Shown here: one piece after another, positions 32,923 through 43,425 of the stretch | Layout of the letters: every line of letters starts with the position of its first letter | Position numbering within the stretch: the first letter of the stretch is position 1 | Source: Nitrospira sp. | GTDB taxonomy: Bacteria > Nitrospirota > Nitrospiria > Nitrospirales > Nitrospiraceae | Direction: 5' to 3' | Assembly: GCA_005116835.1 (NCBI GenBank) | Contig: SWDM01000019.1 | Span: 62,001-126,000, forward strand | Length of the DNA: 64,000 bases | Position numbers and translations under genes: made by a program | Notes under the pieces: model-generated | Seen by the model: the letters and a program-made list of their open reading frames with translations, nothing else | Database searches by the model: none | Told to the model about the DNA's origin: nothing

Positions 32923-34889
32923 TTCCATTCCTCCTCGCCGACGAGTTCACTGGTGACGCCGCCATGTTCCGTGCCATGGAACTGCCGATAGACGTCGTTC
33001 GCCCTGGTTACCGAATCCCTCTTGTTGGCCTTGGCGCAGCCTGAATTGACGAACCCAAGGCACTCGTCAAAATGCACGAAGCGAGGAGCGTTGACCGCCT
33101 TTTGAGGGTCGATAACTAGACCTAAAGCGCTCAATGGTGATGCAAGGTTCCCGTCGAAGCTGGTGTAGTTCAGCAGCGGTATTGCGACCAGGTGGTGTCG
33201 GATGAGATTCGACTGCCTCCAGAGTCGCGTCGACGAATCGTCGCGATCTCTAGTGGTTTCTGTCACTGCCAAGCTGAGTTCCATGCACAGATCAAGGTGG
33301 GCCGACAAAGTTCGCCGAAGGTGGCTGGAGACATTTGACCGAGTGCCCGCGGAGGTTTCATTCGGGGATGAGTATTTTATCTTCATACTCTCGCTGCGCA
33401 TCGCTTTGCTGAATCTTTCAGCGCCCTTCAGGTCTCCCGCTATCACTAAGAAGCTGATAACGCGTTCCCACATGTCCCAGTAGTCAATCGCGTTGCGGCC
33501 TTTGAAGAATCGGAACAGCTCATCTTTTAACACCCGATCGATGGAGCCTTCAGTCATCAAGTGAAGCTGAGTTTGCTTCCCAAGATGTATCGCAAGTTCC
33601 AAGCGATTTTCTGCGACGGCCTTCACGCTGCGGAACTTATTTGCCGAGCCGGCATACAGCAGGTCATAGGCAACCTGCGCCACGGGATTCTCATCACTAT
33701 CCACCGGTAAGAGCGCAAAGTTACTCGCGTTTTCCTCGATTTGTTTTTGAAACTTTTCGAGACCAGCGGTTGAATGCTCTGCGTCGAAGAACTGCAAAAT
33801 GCACTTCTTCTTCTGTAAGAAAAGACCCGGCTTGGAACGAAGTTCGAACCGCGCACTCTCCATGTCCCATTTGAGAATGTCTGCGCGTACGAGAACTCGC
33901 TCCATGAAGCTCATGATGGGGTCTGCTTCTTCCGGCGGTTCGGACATCGCTACGACTATGAGAATGTCATCAACATAGCGGCCGTAGTAAGCGGGCCTGA
34001 TAATGTTGAGGATGGCGTCGTCAAATTCCTTCAGATACCAGTTCGCGATTACCGGGGATGCGCTGAGCCCAATTGGCAGACACGTTGCCGTATCCGGTAA
34101 GTCAGGGTGCGTTATTGCGAGCATTGGGTTGAGTTTCTCACGGTAACTCTTGCAGATTTCTTCGATGCATCTGAAGAGGTTGCCGCCTCTAAGCTGACGC
34201 TCCATGAGAAAATCCTGAAGCGGCCCTGACGGCACAGGGCGCTTAATCTGCGTACGGAATACTTCCCAGTCGAGTTGGATGCGGTAATAATATTCCTGCA
34301 CGTCGAGCCCAACCACACAGACGCTTTGCCGATCATAGGAGAGGAGATCACGGGCTTTTTGAATGCCTGAGTCTCGCCACTTCGCATACAGCTCGTGATA
34401 CTTTTTGAAGAGATAGGCGGAGCGATCTTCGTCATTACCGACGAACTGGTGTAGGCGAGAGCCCGAGCAATGCTCGGAGAGCGTGTGGTCATACTCCGGT
34501 CCCTCAATCATCAGCCATAACACCGACAGCAGGTGCAACTCAATCGGACCGTCGAACACGTAGTTCACCTTTGTCACGCGATGCAAGGGCGCACTCGTGA
34601 CATTGGACACGAACGAACCCTGTCCCTCCTCCGGCTTCTTAGGTCCTTCTACACCTTTTGGAATGACATCGAAGCGAATGTCCTCAAGCCACATTTTGAA
34701 CTGGGCAGTTTCGTGAGGAGTTTTCGATTTTGAGACCTTTCCGACAGCCTGGAGTCGTTCTTCGAAGTTTTCTTCGCACTCAAACTCAGCCAAGCGCCGT
34801 CGCAGCGTGAGTGGATGCTTCTCGAAGTAAACCATCTGTTTCAGTTTTTTGTAGGCAACTTTGACGAGGTCATTGAGGTCGAGAATCAT
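32919..34889 (-). CDS. Reverse transcriptase of the UG/DRT (defence-associated) type
   Basis: 656 residues from ATG 34889 (AAGGG upstream). RT motifs in order: VVGLDVQEYYYRI (motif A, Asp196), LPIGLSASPVIANWYL (motif B, about 271-286), YGRYVDDILIVV (motif C, YVDD 305-308). The palm begins only after about 170 residues and is followed by about 340 residues with no recognisable maturase, thumb-X or endonuclease domain, unlike group II intron or retron enzymes. This architecture and the coupled nitrilase gene fit the 'unknown group' RTs that act in phage defence (DRT). Base composition looks more AT-rich than its neighbours. Confidence 0.85.
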   Translation of the reverse strand: MILDLNDLVKVAYKKLKQMVYFEKHPLTLRRRLAEFECEENFEERLQAVGKVSKSKTPHETAQFKMWLEDIRFDVIPKGVEGPKKPEEGQGSFVSNVTSAPLHRVTKVNYVFDGPIELHLLSVLWLMIEGPEYDHTLSEHCSGSRLHQFVGNDEDRSAYLFKKYHELYAKWRDSGIQKARDLLSYDRQSVCVVGLDVQEYYYRIQLDWEVFRTQIKRPVPSGPLQDFLMERQLRGGNLFRCIEEICKSYREKLNPMLAITHPDLPDTATCLPIGLSASPVIANWYLKEFDDAILNIIRPAYYGRYVDDILIVVAMSEPPEEADPIMSFMERVLVRADILKWDMESARFELRSKPGLFLQKKKCILQFFDAEHSTAGLEKFQKQIEENASNFALLPVDSDENPVAQVAYDLLYAGSANKFRSVKAVAENRLELAIHLGKQTQLHLMTEGSIDRVLKDELFRFFKGRNAIDYWDMWERVISFLVIAGDLKGAERFSKAMRSESMKIKYSSPNETSAGTRSNVSSHLRRTLSAHLDLCMELSLAVTETTRDRDDSSTRLWRQSNLIRHHLVAIPLLNYTSFDGNLASPLSALGLVIDPQKAVNAPRFVHFDECLGFVNSGCAKANKRDSVTRANDVYRQFHGTEHGGVTSELVGEEEWK

Positions 34890-34917
34890 GGTTCGAATTC
34901 CCTTGTTTCGATTTCTT

Positions 34918-35199
34918 TTAGCGGATCGTCGACGACGTGATGGTTGGTGGCACTGGAATGTTCCCAACAAAACCGATGTAGATTTCAGGTTGCGCAGAGA
35001 ACGCGACCGACTTCCACAGATGCTGCTGCAATCGCGGACTTCGAAGGAACATTACCAAGAACTCAGATGACATCAGTTCCGGGCGTGGCCTAAGAATTGA
35101 CACGCTTCGATGAATTTGAATTGGGGCAGACATCCCGTTCACTGAGCCCCTTCTTATAGAGTTCCGGCATTTACAAAAATAACAGTCAACTAAAGCCAT
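34918..35199 (-). pseudogene. Fragment resembling a type I restriction specificity subunit (HsdS)
   Basis: A 93-codon frame. SVSILRPRPELMSSEFLVMF followed by LRSPRLQQHLWKSVAFSAQP and EIYIGFVGNIPVPPT matches the end of an HsdS target-recognition domain (a 'LxSP...GSAQP.I....I...PVPPL' pattern). A full HsdS is about 400 residues and has two such domains; hsdR and hsdM are absent. It lies 28 bases upstream of the RT start on the same strand, a remnant of an earlier defence locus. Recognition is by pattern only. Confidence 0.5.
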
Positions 35200-35663
35200 G
35201 GGAGAGCAGAATACGCTTTCCTCATCAATAAATCATGCCCCCCCATAAGGATGCCTCATCGGAAGTGCTGAGTTCTGAGTCCTGAGCGAGTAGGGCGGGA
35301 CGTGACACGCTGAGCAGGTCTTCCGATTCTCTATGCCTCGCTTTATGGATGGGGGCTGATTGATCTTCCACTGCGCGCGTCCAACGATATCGTGCCCCCT
35401 CCAAGCTCACTTGTTTCGCTCTTCAAAGGGCGGGCTGGTCGATCCTCGATTGCGCGCGTCGAACGAGCACATTCTGATCGTGGGCGTTCCGCGAGCAGGA
35501 GGACGCCCAGGCTACCCTTCTCCTCCCACGCGTTGCGCGAGCACAGAAGATCATCAGGCTCCATCCAGCCCTCTGTTCTGCGAGCAAGGAGGCACCTGGC
35601 CGCTCCCCACCTGGCGGGGAATACCGAAGGAAAGTTGAGGGGGAGCACATAAGCCAATGGATG
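35200..35663. repeat. Repeat-derived gap between the RT locus and the lon duplicate
   Basis: 464 bases without a gene. TTGCGCGCGTC and TGCGCGCGTCC words recur at about 100-base spacing (near 35370 and 35450). GCGTTGCGCGAGCACAGAAG continuing into ATCATCAG (about 35530-35557) also occurs at 19088-19115. This is the same dispersed repeat seen after flgI. Confidence 0.5.
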
Positions 35664-35872
35664 AGGCCCCGGCTTTCAGCCGGGCCCTCTTGAGTTTACG
35701 AAGCGGTGGAAGTCGCGAGTGGTTCGTCCCGCTCTGCTCTCATCTGTGCCGGTGCATCCTGATTGAATGCCGCCGGGAGCACTTCTTCGATCCGTTCGGC
35801 GAGGATGAAGGTCAGCTCGTTCCGTACTTCCTGCGGCACCTCTTTCAGGTCCTTCTCGTTCGCTTTCGGCAG
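35664..35872 (-). pseudogene. Duplicated 3' end of lon (58 codons, stop and terminator)
   Basis: The minus strand reads [20 protein letters not shown] through PLATSTAS and a TAA stop (35872-35696), then the same GGCCCCGG hairpin found after lon. It repeats lon 36599-36806 with a few changes (DAPAQMRAERDEP against DTPAPARAERDEP). The frame is intact but has no start. It begins one base after the stop of the adjacent antitoxin gene. Confidence 0.88.
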
Positions 35873-35873
35873 A

Positions 35874-36185
35874 TTAGGCTGCCGCTCTCTTCACTCGTAT
35901 CTCGGCGCGATGACCGGTCGCGGCGAGCACTCGAATGAGCACATCCGTTGAGACGCCGTGCGTATTTCCATTCGCGATCGCGGTCACCCTGGTTCTCGAC
36001 GTGCCGGCCTTTTTCGCAATCTCAGCATGGGTGAACTGTCCTGCTTGAATAATTTTCGCCAGTGCGACGGTGAGCTCTGAACGAAATTCCATCTCCGCCG
36101 TGTCGGCCACCGACAACCCCAGGGCCCGCCCAAGATCTTCAGCTGTCCGAACCGTGACGGGTTTACGGGTTTTAGATGTAGTCAT
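35874..36185 (-). CDS. XRE-family antitoxin
   Basis: 103 residues. Helix-turn-helix FTHAEIAKKAGTSRTRVTAI then ANGNTHGVSTDVLIRVLAAT, in the HigA-like group; N-terminal half carries the toxin-binding part (EDLGRALGLSVADTAEMEFR). The start overlaps the toxin end by 14 bases. It ends at the junction with the duplicated lon end, so it gains that gene's terminator. Confidence 0.85.
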   Translation of the reverse strand: MTTSKTRKPVTVRTAEDLGRALGLSVADTAEMEFRSELTVALAKIIQAGQFTHAEIAKKAGTSRTRVTAIANGNTHGVSTDVLIRVLAATGHRAEIRVKRAAA

Positions 36186-36505
36186 GCGTGATCTCCTTCA
36201 GTCTTTGTTGAGCCACAGTGATTTCATGCGCGGGAGTTTTCTGCGTCTTTTTTTGAGAGCCGTGAAACACCACGATTGTGTCAGCTAGTTTGACAAAGTA
36301 GAACACTCGGACAGTTGTCGTTGTGCTCCGTACTCTGAGTTCGTGCACTCCTGATGTCACCGAGGGCATGGGCCTGCTGAGCGGGAGGCCCAAGGGGATA
36401 CCTTTCTGAATATCACGGAGCGCTTCACCGATTTTCCGTTTGAGCGACGAAGACTGGTCACGAAAGAACGCCAGGGCCTTGGGGATAAAACGTGATCGAC
36501 CTCAC
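36172..36505 (-). pseudogene. RelE-like toxin (Gp49/HigB family), apparently frameshifted
   Basis: From codon ATC near 36486 the frame reads IPKALAFFRDQSSSLKRKIG, GLPLSRPMPSVTSGVHELRV, TTTTVRVFYFVKLADTIVVF and HGSQKKTQKTPAHEITVAQQ: a clear HigB/Gp49-type toxin with the FxKKTQKTP tail. No start codon exists in this frame before it. The missing N-terminus (VRSITF from GTG 36505) is in another frame, joined by a run of four T (36487-36490 on the + strand as A). Deleting one base makes a complete gene of about 110 residues. Either a null mutation or a sequencing error. Confidence 0.65.
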
Positions 36506-36598
36506 GGGGTCAGTGTGTCTCAAAATTAGGACATACGCAAGAGGCTGCAATGGTCTGGGAGATGGGTATTCTCTAACGGAAGGATTGAGGAAATAGGC

Positions 36599-36626
36599 AG
36601 GCCCCGGCGGTGAGCCGGGGCCTCTT
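36599..36626 (-). terminator. Terminator of lon
   Basis: GGCCCCGGC and GCCGGGGCC form a perfect 9-bp stem around a five-base loop just after the lon stop. A diverged copy with the same position relative to a lon tail lies at 35664-35690. Confidence 0.7.
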
Positions 36627-36630
36627 GAGT

Positions 36631-39027
<2,397 letters not shown>

Positions 39028-39172
39028 GTGACATGATCCCTTCGCTCGGCCGGTGAAAGGAAATGAATGTATGAGGCGTAGATAGCTTCGGTCGAGATGA
39101 AGTCAAGAGTAGGGATGAGGAAGTCGCGGCAACTCGTCGAAATCTTGGAGGGAGATTATGGTTAGTTTATCT

Positions 39173-39484
39173 TCAGCGATCGACGAAGACGCCTCCCTCT
39201 GGATAGAAAAACAGTTTTCCATCGCCGGGACGAGTCTTGGCCGATATCGAAGGATCGGAGAGCCTGTAGCTGTCGTGGCCCTCAAGGTCAAAGAATCCTG
39301 CCGCACTCTTCTCCGAGGAATCTCCAAACCCGGATTTGGCCTGGTACTGGTCGACGCCTCCCTCGTCGATGAAGAGCCTTCTTTGATCCGAGCGCCTGTC
39401 TGCTCCGACAGACTCGAAATTTTCGGGATATAGTGTTTCGCCATCGATGCGGCATGCAGAAAGAGAAGTGGAGGTGCGATCCAT
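39173..39484 (-). CDS. Possible small protein, unrecognised
   Basis: 103 codons. LFIDEGGVDQYQAKSGFGDS, GFFDLEGHDSYRLSDPSISA and RPGDGKLFFYPEGGVFVDR have a natural-looking acidic composition, better than the competing frame on the + strand over the same bases. Ribosome site is weak and no family is recognised. It could be a remnant. Placed between lon and the methyltransferase gene. Confidence 0.35.
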   Translation of the reverse strand: MDRTSTSLSACRIDGETLYPENFESVGADRRSDQRRLFIDEGGVDQYQAKSGFGDSSEKSAAGFFDLEGHDSYRLSDPSISAKTRPGDGKLFFYPEGGVFVDR

Positions 39485-39541
39485 GCCGGCTTCTAATATG
39501 TCGAAGAGCCCTTGTTTCTGTCTCCTGCAAGGAAAGAGGGA

Positions 39542-40720
39542 TCACGCGTGATGATCGGGTAATGGACTCGTTTTGCGCATCGATCCCGACACAATCTGAA
39601 ACTCATAGAGACGGCATTCCAGCGGACCGTTGAAGAGCGGAATGCGTTTCGATGGTGCGAGGCCGATTAACTTCGGGACTCGCAAATCGCCGGTAAAGAT
39701 ATAGGCGCGCCACCCATTGAAGCGTTGCTTCAGCCAGTCGCCCAGCTTGGGATAGAACGCATCAAGTTCTTCTGGCCGGCTGAGCCGGACTCCATAGGGG
39801 GGATTGATCAGGATCACGCCCTGTTCAGCCGGCGCCTCGAGGGCGAGGACGTCGCTTTGTCGCAGGCGGATATCGAACGCGACCCCCGCACCCTGAAAGG
39901 TTCGCTGGGCGATCTTCACCGCAGCGGGGTCCTGGTCGGACGCATAGATGGCCGCCGGTACCTCTGCCAGTTGTTTCACCCGTGAGGCTTCGCGCAGATG
40001 GCCCCACCGTTTGGGGTCGTGGACGATCAAGCGCTCAAACGCGAATGTCCGTGACTGCCCCGGCGCGATTCGGCGTGCCATCATCGCCGCTTCGAGCGGA
40101 ATCGTTCCGCCGCCGCACATGGGGTCGAACAACACCTCCTTGGGCGTCCACCCAGCGAGCCGCAGCAAGCCCGCCGCCAGGTTCTCTCGCAACGGGGCCT
40201 CGACGGACACCACACGATGGCCTCGTTTAAAGAGCGGGTCGCCGGAGGTGTCCAGATAGAAGGTCACCGTGGACTCATCGAGAAACGCGTCGATCCGGAG
40301 GTTCGGGTTATGGGTGTCGACATTCGGTCGCTTGTGCCGCACCGCCATGAACTTATCGCAAACGGCGTCTTTGATGCGCAGTGTGATGAAGTCCAGACTG
40401 GTGAGGGGGCAACGGCGCGCACTTACTTTCACCTTGATGGTTTGTGAGGAGGTGAACCAGTCCGGCCAGGCAAGACTATAGGCGGCGTGGTAGACATCGT
40501 CTTCCGAGAGATAGGGGGCCTGTCCGACTTCCCAGAGCACGCGGCTGGCTATGTGACTCTTGAGATTGACCCAATACATCGTGGCCCAGGGAGCCAGGAA
40601 GGCGACTCCGCCGTCTGTCTTCGTGGTCATCGGCACGCCAAGATCGTGGAGTTCCTGTTCGAGAACGCCCTCCAGACCACTCGGGCAGGGTGCAAAGAAC
40701 CGTAGTTTTGTGCTATCCAT
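39542..40720 (-). CDS. THUMP-domain RNA methyltransferase (RlmL/YpsC-like)
   Basis: 392 residues. The N-terminal THUMP domain (about 45-155) binds RNA; the C-terminal class I methyltransferase has FDPMCGGGTIPLEAAMMARR (AdoMet site) and ILINPPYGVRLS, the NPPY motif of N-methylating enzymes. Closest known roles are N2-guanine methylation of 23S rRNA. Diverges from the Nudix gene at 40800. Confidence 0.9.
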   Translation of the reverse strand: MDSTKLRFFAPCPSGLEGVLEQELHDLGVPMTTKTDGGVAFLAPWATMYWVNLKSHIASRVLWEVGQAPYLSEDDVYHAAYSLAWPDWFTSSQTIKVKVSARRCPLTSLDFITLRIKDAVCDKFMAVRHKRPNVDTHNPNLRIDAFLDESTVTFYLDTSGDPLFKRGHRVVSVEAPLRENLAAGLLRLAGWTPKEVLFDPMCGGGTIPLEAAMMARRIAPGQSRTFAFERLIVHDPKRWGHLREASRVKQLAEVPAAIYASDQDPAAVKIAQRTFQGAGVAFDIRLRQSDVLALEAPAEQGVILINPPYGVRLSRPEELDAFYPKLGDWLKQRFNGWRAYIFTGDLRVPKLIGLAPSKRIPLFNGPLECRLYEFQIVSGSMRKTSPLPDHHA

Positions 40721-40799
40721 GGCGATATCGCATGATCGCTCGTGAGGTGTCGCTCATATCTCTCTTCATGAAATACGCTTTAAGAGGTACAATTTCGTC

Positions 40800-41342
40800 A
40801 TGAACTTTTGCAGTGGCTGCGGTAGCCCGGTTACGAAGAAAATACCCACAGGCGACAACTTGCCCCGGTTCGTGTGCGACAGTTGCCTGGCTATTCATTA
40901 CCATAACCCAAAAATCGTTGCAGGCTGTATTCCGGAGTGGGACGGCCATATTCTCCTTTGCCGGCGGGCGATCGAGCCCAAGTCCGGTCTCTGGACCTTT
41001 CCTGCCGGTTTCATGGAAATCGGCGAGAGTATCGAGCAGGCTGCCGTTCGCGAAACACGGGAAGAAGCGCAGGCCGAGGTTGAAGGTATCTGCCTCTTTG
41101 CGGTACTGAGTATCCCGCACATCGGCCAGGCTTACCTGGTGTTCCGCGGGCCGATGAGTTCGCCGGATTTCGGAGCGGGCGAGGAAAGCCTCGAGGTGCA
41201 GCTGTTTTCACCCTCCGCGATTCCATGGGACAAGATCGCATTTCCCGTGGTTGAGGAAGCCCTGCGCCGCTATGTCGACGATAACGCGCGTGGTGCGTTC
41301 CAGGTGCATGTGGCTACCCTGCCGGATCATCGACTCACCTAA
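40800..41342 (+). CDS. Zinc-ribbon Nudix hydrolase
   Basis: 180 residues. A four-Cys zinc ribbon (C4, C7, C26, C29) is followed by YHNPKIVAGCIPEWDGHILL and an intact Nudix box (GFMEIGESIEQAAVRETREE). Similar proteins are related to NADH pyrophosphatase but shorter. Removes a nucleotide pyrophosphate; exact substrate unknown. Divergent from the methyltransferase gene with an 80-base gap. Confidence 0.9.
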   Translation: MNFCSGCGSPVTKKIPTGDNLPRFVCDSCLAIHYHNPKIVAGCIPEWDGHILLCRRAIEPKSGLWTFPAGFMEIGESIEQAAVRETREEAQAEVEGICLFAVLSIPHIGQAYLVFRGPMSSPDFGAGEESLEVQLFSPSAIPWDKIAFPVVEEALRRYVDDNARGAFQVHVATLPDHRLT

Positions 41343-41347
41343 CCCCT

Positions 41348-41455
41348 AGGATGCTCAAAAAGACCAGCCACGTTGTTCGTGAAACGTGAAGCGTGAAACG
41401 TCCGAGTCCGGAAACGAACGACGCTTCACGAGATACGCTTCACGGGTTTGGTGCT
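41348..41455. repeat. Half of a family 2 element plus CGTGAAGCG word repeats
   Basis: AGGATGCTCAAAAAGACCAG at 41348 is the left end of a family 2 element; the right end is missing. It runs into GTGAAACGTGAAGCGTGAAA and the inverse words CGCTTCACGAGATACGCTTC, as in the flgF-flgG gap. Confidence 0.5.
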
Positions 41456-41463
41456 GCTGTCCT

Positions 41464-41781
41464 TCAATTAAGCGTGGGAATCGTCAGGAGCGGCAAGCTG
41501 CGTCCATGGTCATCGTGTAGGAAACGGAAGCCTGTTGCCTCAGTGTAGTCCACGGTCACACCCTCCATTCGCGGGGCACTCCGTCGATCCATCGCTATCA
41601 TAAGGCCATCGACCTGTTGGATATGGTCGTCGGACTGGGAAGTGGCTTCCAATGTGATACTGAAGCTTAAACGTGACTCGTCCAGATCGCGCACGGAGAT
41701 CCGGACAACCGGATCGGCTGGGTGAAGAAATTGAATCGCTTTCAGTTGTGCGATGGCGGCAACAGTGATCTTGATCGTCAT
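41464..41781 (-). CDS. HesB/IscA-fold protein lacking cysteines
   Basis: 105 residues. ITVAAIAQLKAIQFLHPADP, VRISVRDLDESRLSFSITLE and DHIQQVDGLMIAMDRRSAPR followed by MEGVTVDYTEATGFRF follow the A-type iron-sulfur carrier fold, but all the Cys ligands are absent. So it should not carry a cluster; similar 'degenerate IscA' proteins exist with unknown role. The start (ATGA) overlaps the toxin stop, so it is the third gene of the 42252-41464 operon. Confidence 0.55.
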   Translation of the reverse strand: MTIKITVAAIAQLKAIQFLHPADPVVRISVRDLDESRLSFSITLEATSQSDDHIQQVDGLMIAMDRRSAPRMEGVTVDYTEATGFRFLHDDHGRSLPLLTIPTLN

Positions 41782-42041
41782 GAACGCAACTCCTTGCGGT
41801 GAACGAGCCCATGAATCTCCACGAGGTGATCGTTTCTGTCGATGGAGTAGAATACCCGCCAGTCCTCGACGGCATATTTCGAAAGCCCTGGCAGGTCCGG
41901 CGCGATGGGCTCGTGACGCAAGTTGTCTACGTTAGACGCAATCCATTTAGTTTTATCGAGTAGCCGCTGTGCCATGGATGGATCAAGGCTTGTCAGATCT
42001 TTAAGAACGTCTGAGCTGTAGGTAAGACGATACCAGGCCAT
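41778..42041 (-). CDS. RelE/ParE-family toxin
   Basis: 87 residues. MAWYRLTYSSDVLKDLTSLD, LSKYAVEDWRVFYSIDRNDH and LVEIHGLVHRKEL match the RelE/ParE fold (kinase-like 'WRVxYxID' strand and the terminal HRxxxY/L strand). Starts eight bases after the presumed antitoxin, which is the relBE order. Confidence 0.82.
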   Translation of the reverse strand: MAWYRLTYSSDVLKDLTSLDPSMAQRLLDKTKWIASNVDNLRHEPIAPDLPGLSKYAVEDWRVFYSIDRNDHLVEIHGLVHRKELRS

Positions 42042-42048
42042 CTTATCC

Positions 42049-42252
42049 TTACCAACGGAGACCGAGTCGGTCTGCGATGTCTTCTCCGGACAGGAATTCC
42101 CTCCTGGCCAAAGACTCTTTCAGGCGAACGCGTAGCCCATCGCCGAGCTGGAGCCCGAGCTCTGGATCGCCGAGTAGTTCCCGCAGCCGATCGTCCACAA
42201 TTCCACGGAGAAGTTCTTTGAATTGATCTTGGGAAAGCTGGGATAGGTCCAT
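42049..42252 (-). CDS. Probable antitoxin of the RelE/ParE pair
   Basis: 67 residues from ATG 42252: MDLSQLSQDQFKELLRGIVD, RLRELLGDPELGLQLGDGLR and RREFLSGEDIADRLGLRW. Small, charged and helical, as expected for an antitoxin; the family itself is not one I can name. Assignment rests on the position before the toxin. The right end of a family 1 element lies about 50-180 bases upstream, where the promoter should be. Confidence 0.6.
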   Translation of the reverse strand: MDLSQLSQDQFKELLRGIVDDRLRELLGDPELGLQLGDGLRVRLKESLARREFLSGEDIADRLGLRW

Positions 42253-42304
42253 ACATGCGGAGGATACGAAGGAGCCTGCCCAAAATGCAACTGGACTTTT
42301 CGTC

Positions 42305-42434
42305 GTGCGGCGGGCTCGCCCCTCGGACCCTCCACGTACTGCGCGAGTACGCTTTGGGTCCTCACGGCTCTGCGCGCAGGTCTCACAACGCGACTCAGCG
42401 ATTTCGCGACGAACCATCATGAATAATGCGGGCT
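42305..42434. mobile_element. Family 1 inverted-repeat element, copy D (left end missing)
   Basis: The right end GCGATTTCGCGACGAACCAT then CATGAATAATGCGGGCT is intact, and the interior GCGGGCTCGCCCCTCGGACC and CACGTACTGCGCGAGTACG match copies A-C. Homology stops at about 42305; the left terminal repeat is gone. Confidence 0.7.
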
Positions 42435-42448
42435 AGGGAAGCGTTTGC

Positions 42449-42775
42449 CTATTGGGGGCTAGACTTGGGTTGGAGCTGCTCGAGCACGCGGTTCAGTCGG
42501 TCCTGATGTGGAGGGGAAATCGTCAGAAACTCTATGCCGATGCCGGCGGACCCGGACCAGCGGACTGCGGCATTGTCGATCAAGATGGGCTGTGATTCAC
42601 CTGGCATATCCAGGTGAACGGTAAGTTGCATGCCGGTAAATGGCTTGATCAAACTTTCGACGCAGCATCCTTTGGCAGAAATGTTTTGGATTGACCCTGA
42701 ATGGCGGAATTGGTTCCTATGCACCAGGGTGCTGGGGAGGGACACGCTAAATCTTGGATGTTTTCTAGTGACCAT
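42449..42775 (-). CDS. PilZ domain protein
   Basis: 108 residues. KHPRFSVSLPSTL (the R-x3-R-like c-di-GMP site is partial), then GSIQNISAKGCCVESL (the D/NxSxxG motif) and IGIEFLTISP. Single-domain PilZ; the cyclic di-GMP pocket has one canonical element and one weak one. Lies 20 bases downstream of a second PilZ gene. Confidence 0.82.
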   Translation of the reverse strand: MVTRKHPRFSVSLPSTLVHRNQFRHSGSIQNISAKGCCVESLIKPFTGMQLTVHLDMPGESQPILIDNAAVRWSGSAGIGIEFLTISPPHQDRLNRVLEQLQPKSSPQ

Positions 42776-42795
42776 AGCTGTCCTTTAAGCGATCC

Positions 42796-43113
42796 CTATG
42801 CAGCGATGCTCACCTGTGTTGCTAGGAACTGTTCCAAACGGACTCGTTCCTGTCCATGCATCTCGTGAAACTCTACGCCGAACTCGAGGTTCATTGTCCA
42901 CTGGACTCTGGCTGTCTGAATGACGATGGCGCTGCTCTGATCCGAAACCTTGAGATGTATCGTGAGAAGGGCGCCGGTCCTCACCTCAAGGTCGCTGACG
43001 ACCTTGCAGCCCCCCATGCCGAGGTTGTACACGATTCCCATCCCGGCACAATCTCCGGCTACGATGACGGGGAATTCTACCTGATAGCGAACGTGCTGCC
43101 TCTGTTCCGTCAT
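42796..43113 (-). CDS. PilZ domain protein
   Basis: 105 residues. RQHVRYQVEFPVIVAG and YNLGMGGCKVVSDLEVRTGA, with LEFGVEFHEMHGQERVRLEQ at the end. The 'NLGMGG' replaces the usual D/NxSxxG, so cyclic di-GMP binding may be altered. Same operon as the PilZ gene downstream; both could act on motility, matching the flagellar content of the window. Confidence 0.82.
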   Translation of the reverse strand: MTEQRQHVRYQVEFPVIVAGDCAGMGIVYNLGMGGCKVVSDLEVRTGALLTIHLKVSDQSSAIVIQTARVQWTMNLEFGVEFHEMHGQERVRLEQFLATQVSIAA

Positions 43114-43425
43114 GGTTGCGGCCTCAGGGGAACTGTTTTACAAGTAGACTCTCCGATGCAACCTCACTGTTGAAGCCTTCGCTTCTGCAACGCTAGCTGG
43201 TGAGAGAAGAGTTGTCAAAGAAATTGAGATCCTTGGAAGTTATTGAGGCTCAATAGCAGGCGAGGAAAATGGCAGGTTCATGCAGATGACGTGGTAGGGC
43301 CAAACCATAGAGGGCATCGAGCGGCGGGGTAAAGAGGGTAGGCGGCCCAGCGCCCATTTCTTCCGGTCGCATTTGATTTTTGGCAGATCCGCTTCTAGAA
43401 TGCCCCCTTTGGATTGACTTTAGTG

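Noticed and set aside
32364-34733. Frames opposite the RT and nitrilase genes, considered as a possible third system component
   Set aside because: No ribosome site, no recognisable domain, and the opposite strand carries clear RT and nitrilase motifs.
35657-35951. + strand frames inside the lon-tail duplicate
   Set aside because: Antisense of the lon 3' end; the same frame appears opposite lon itself at 36698.
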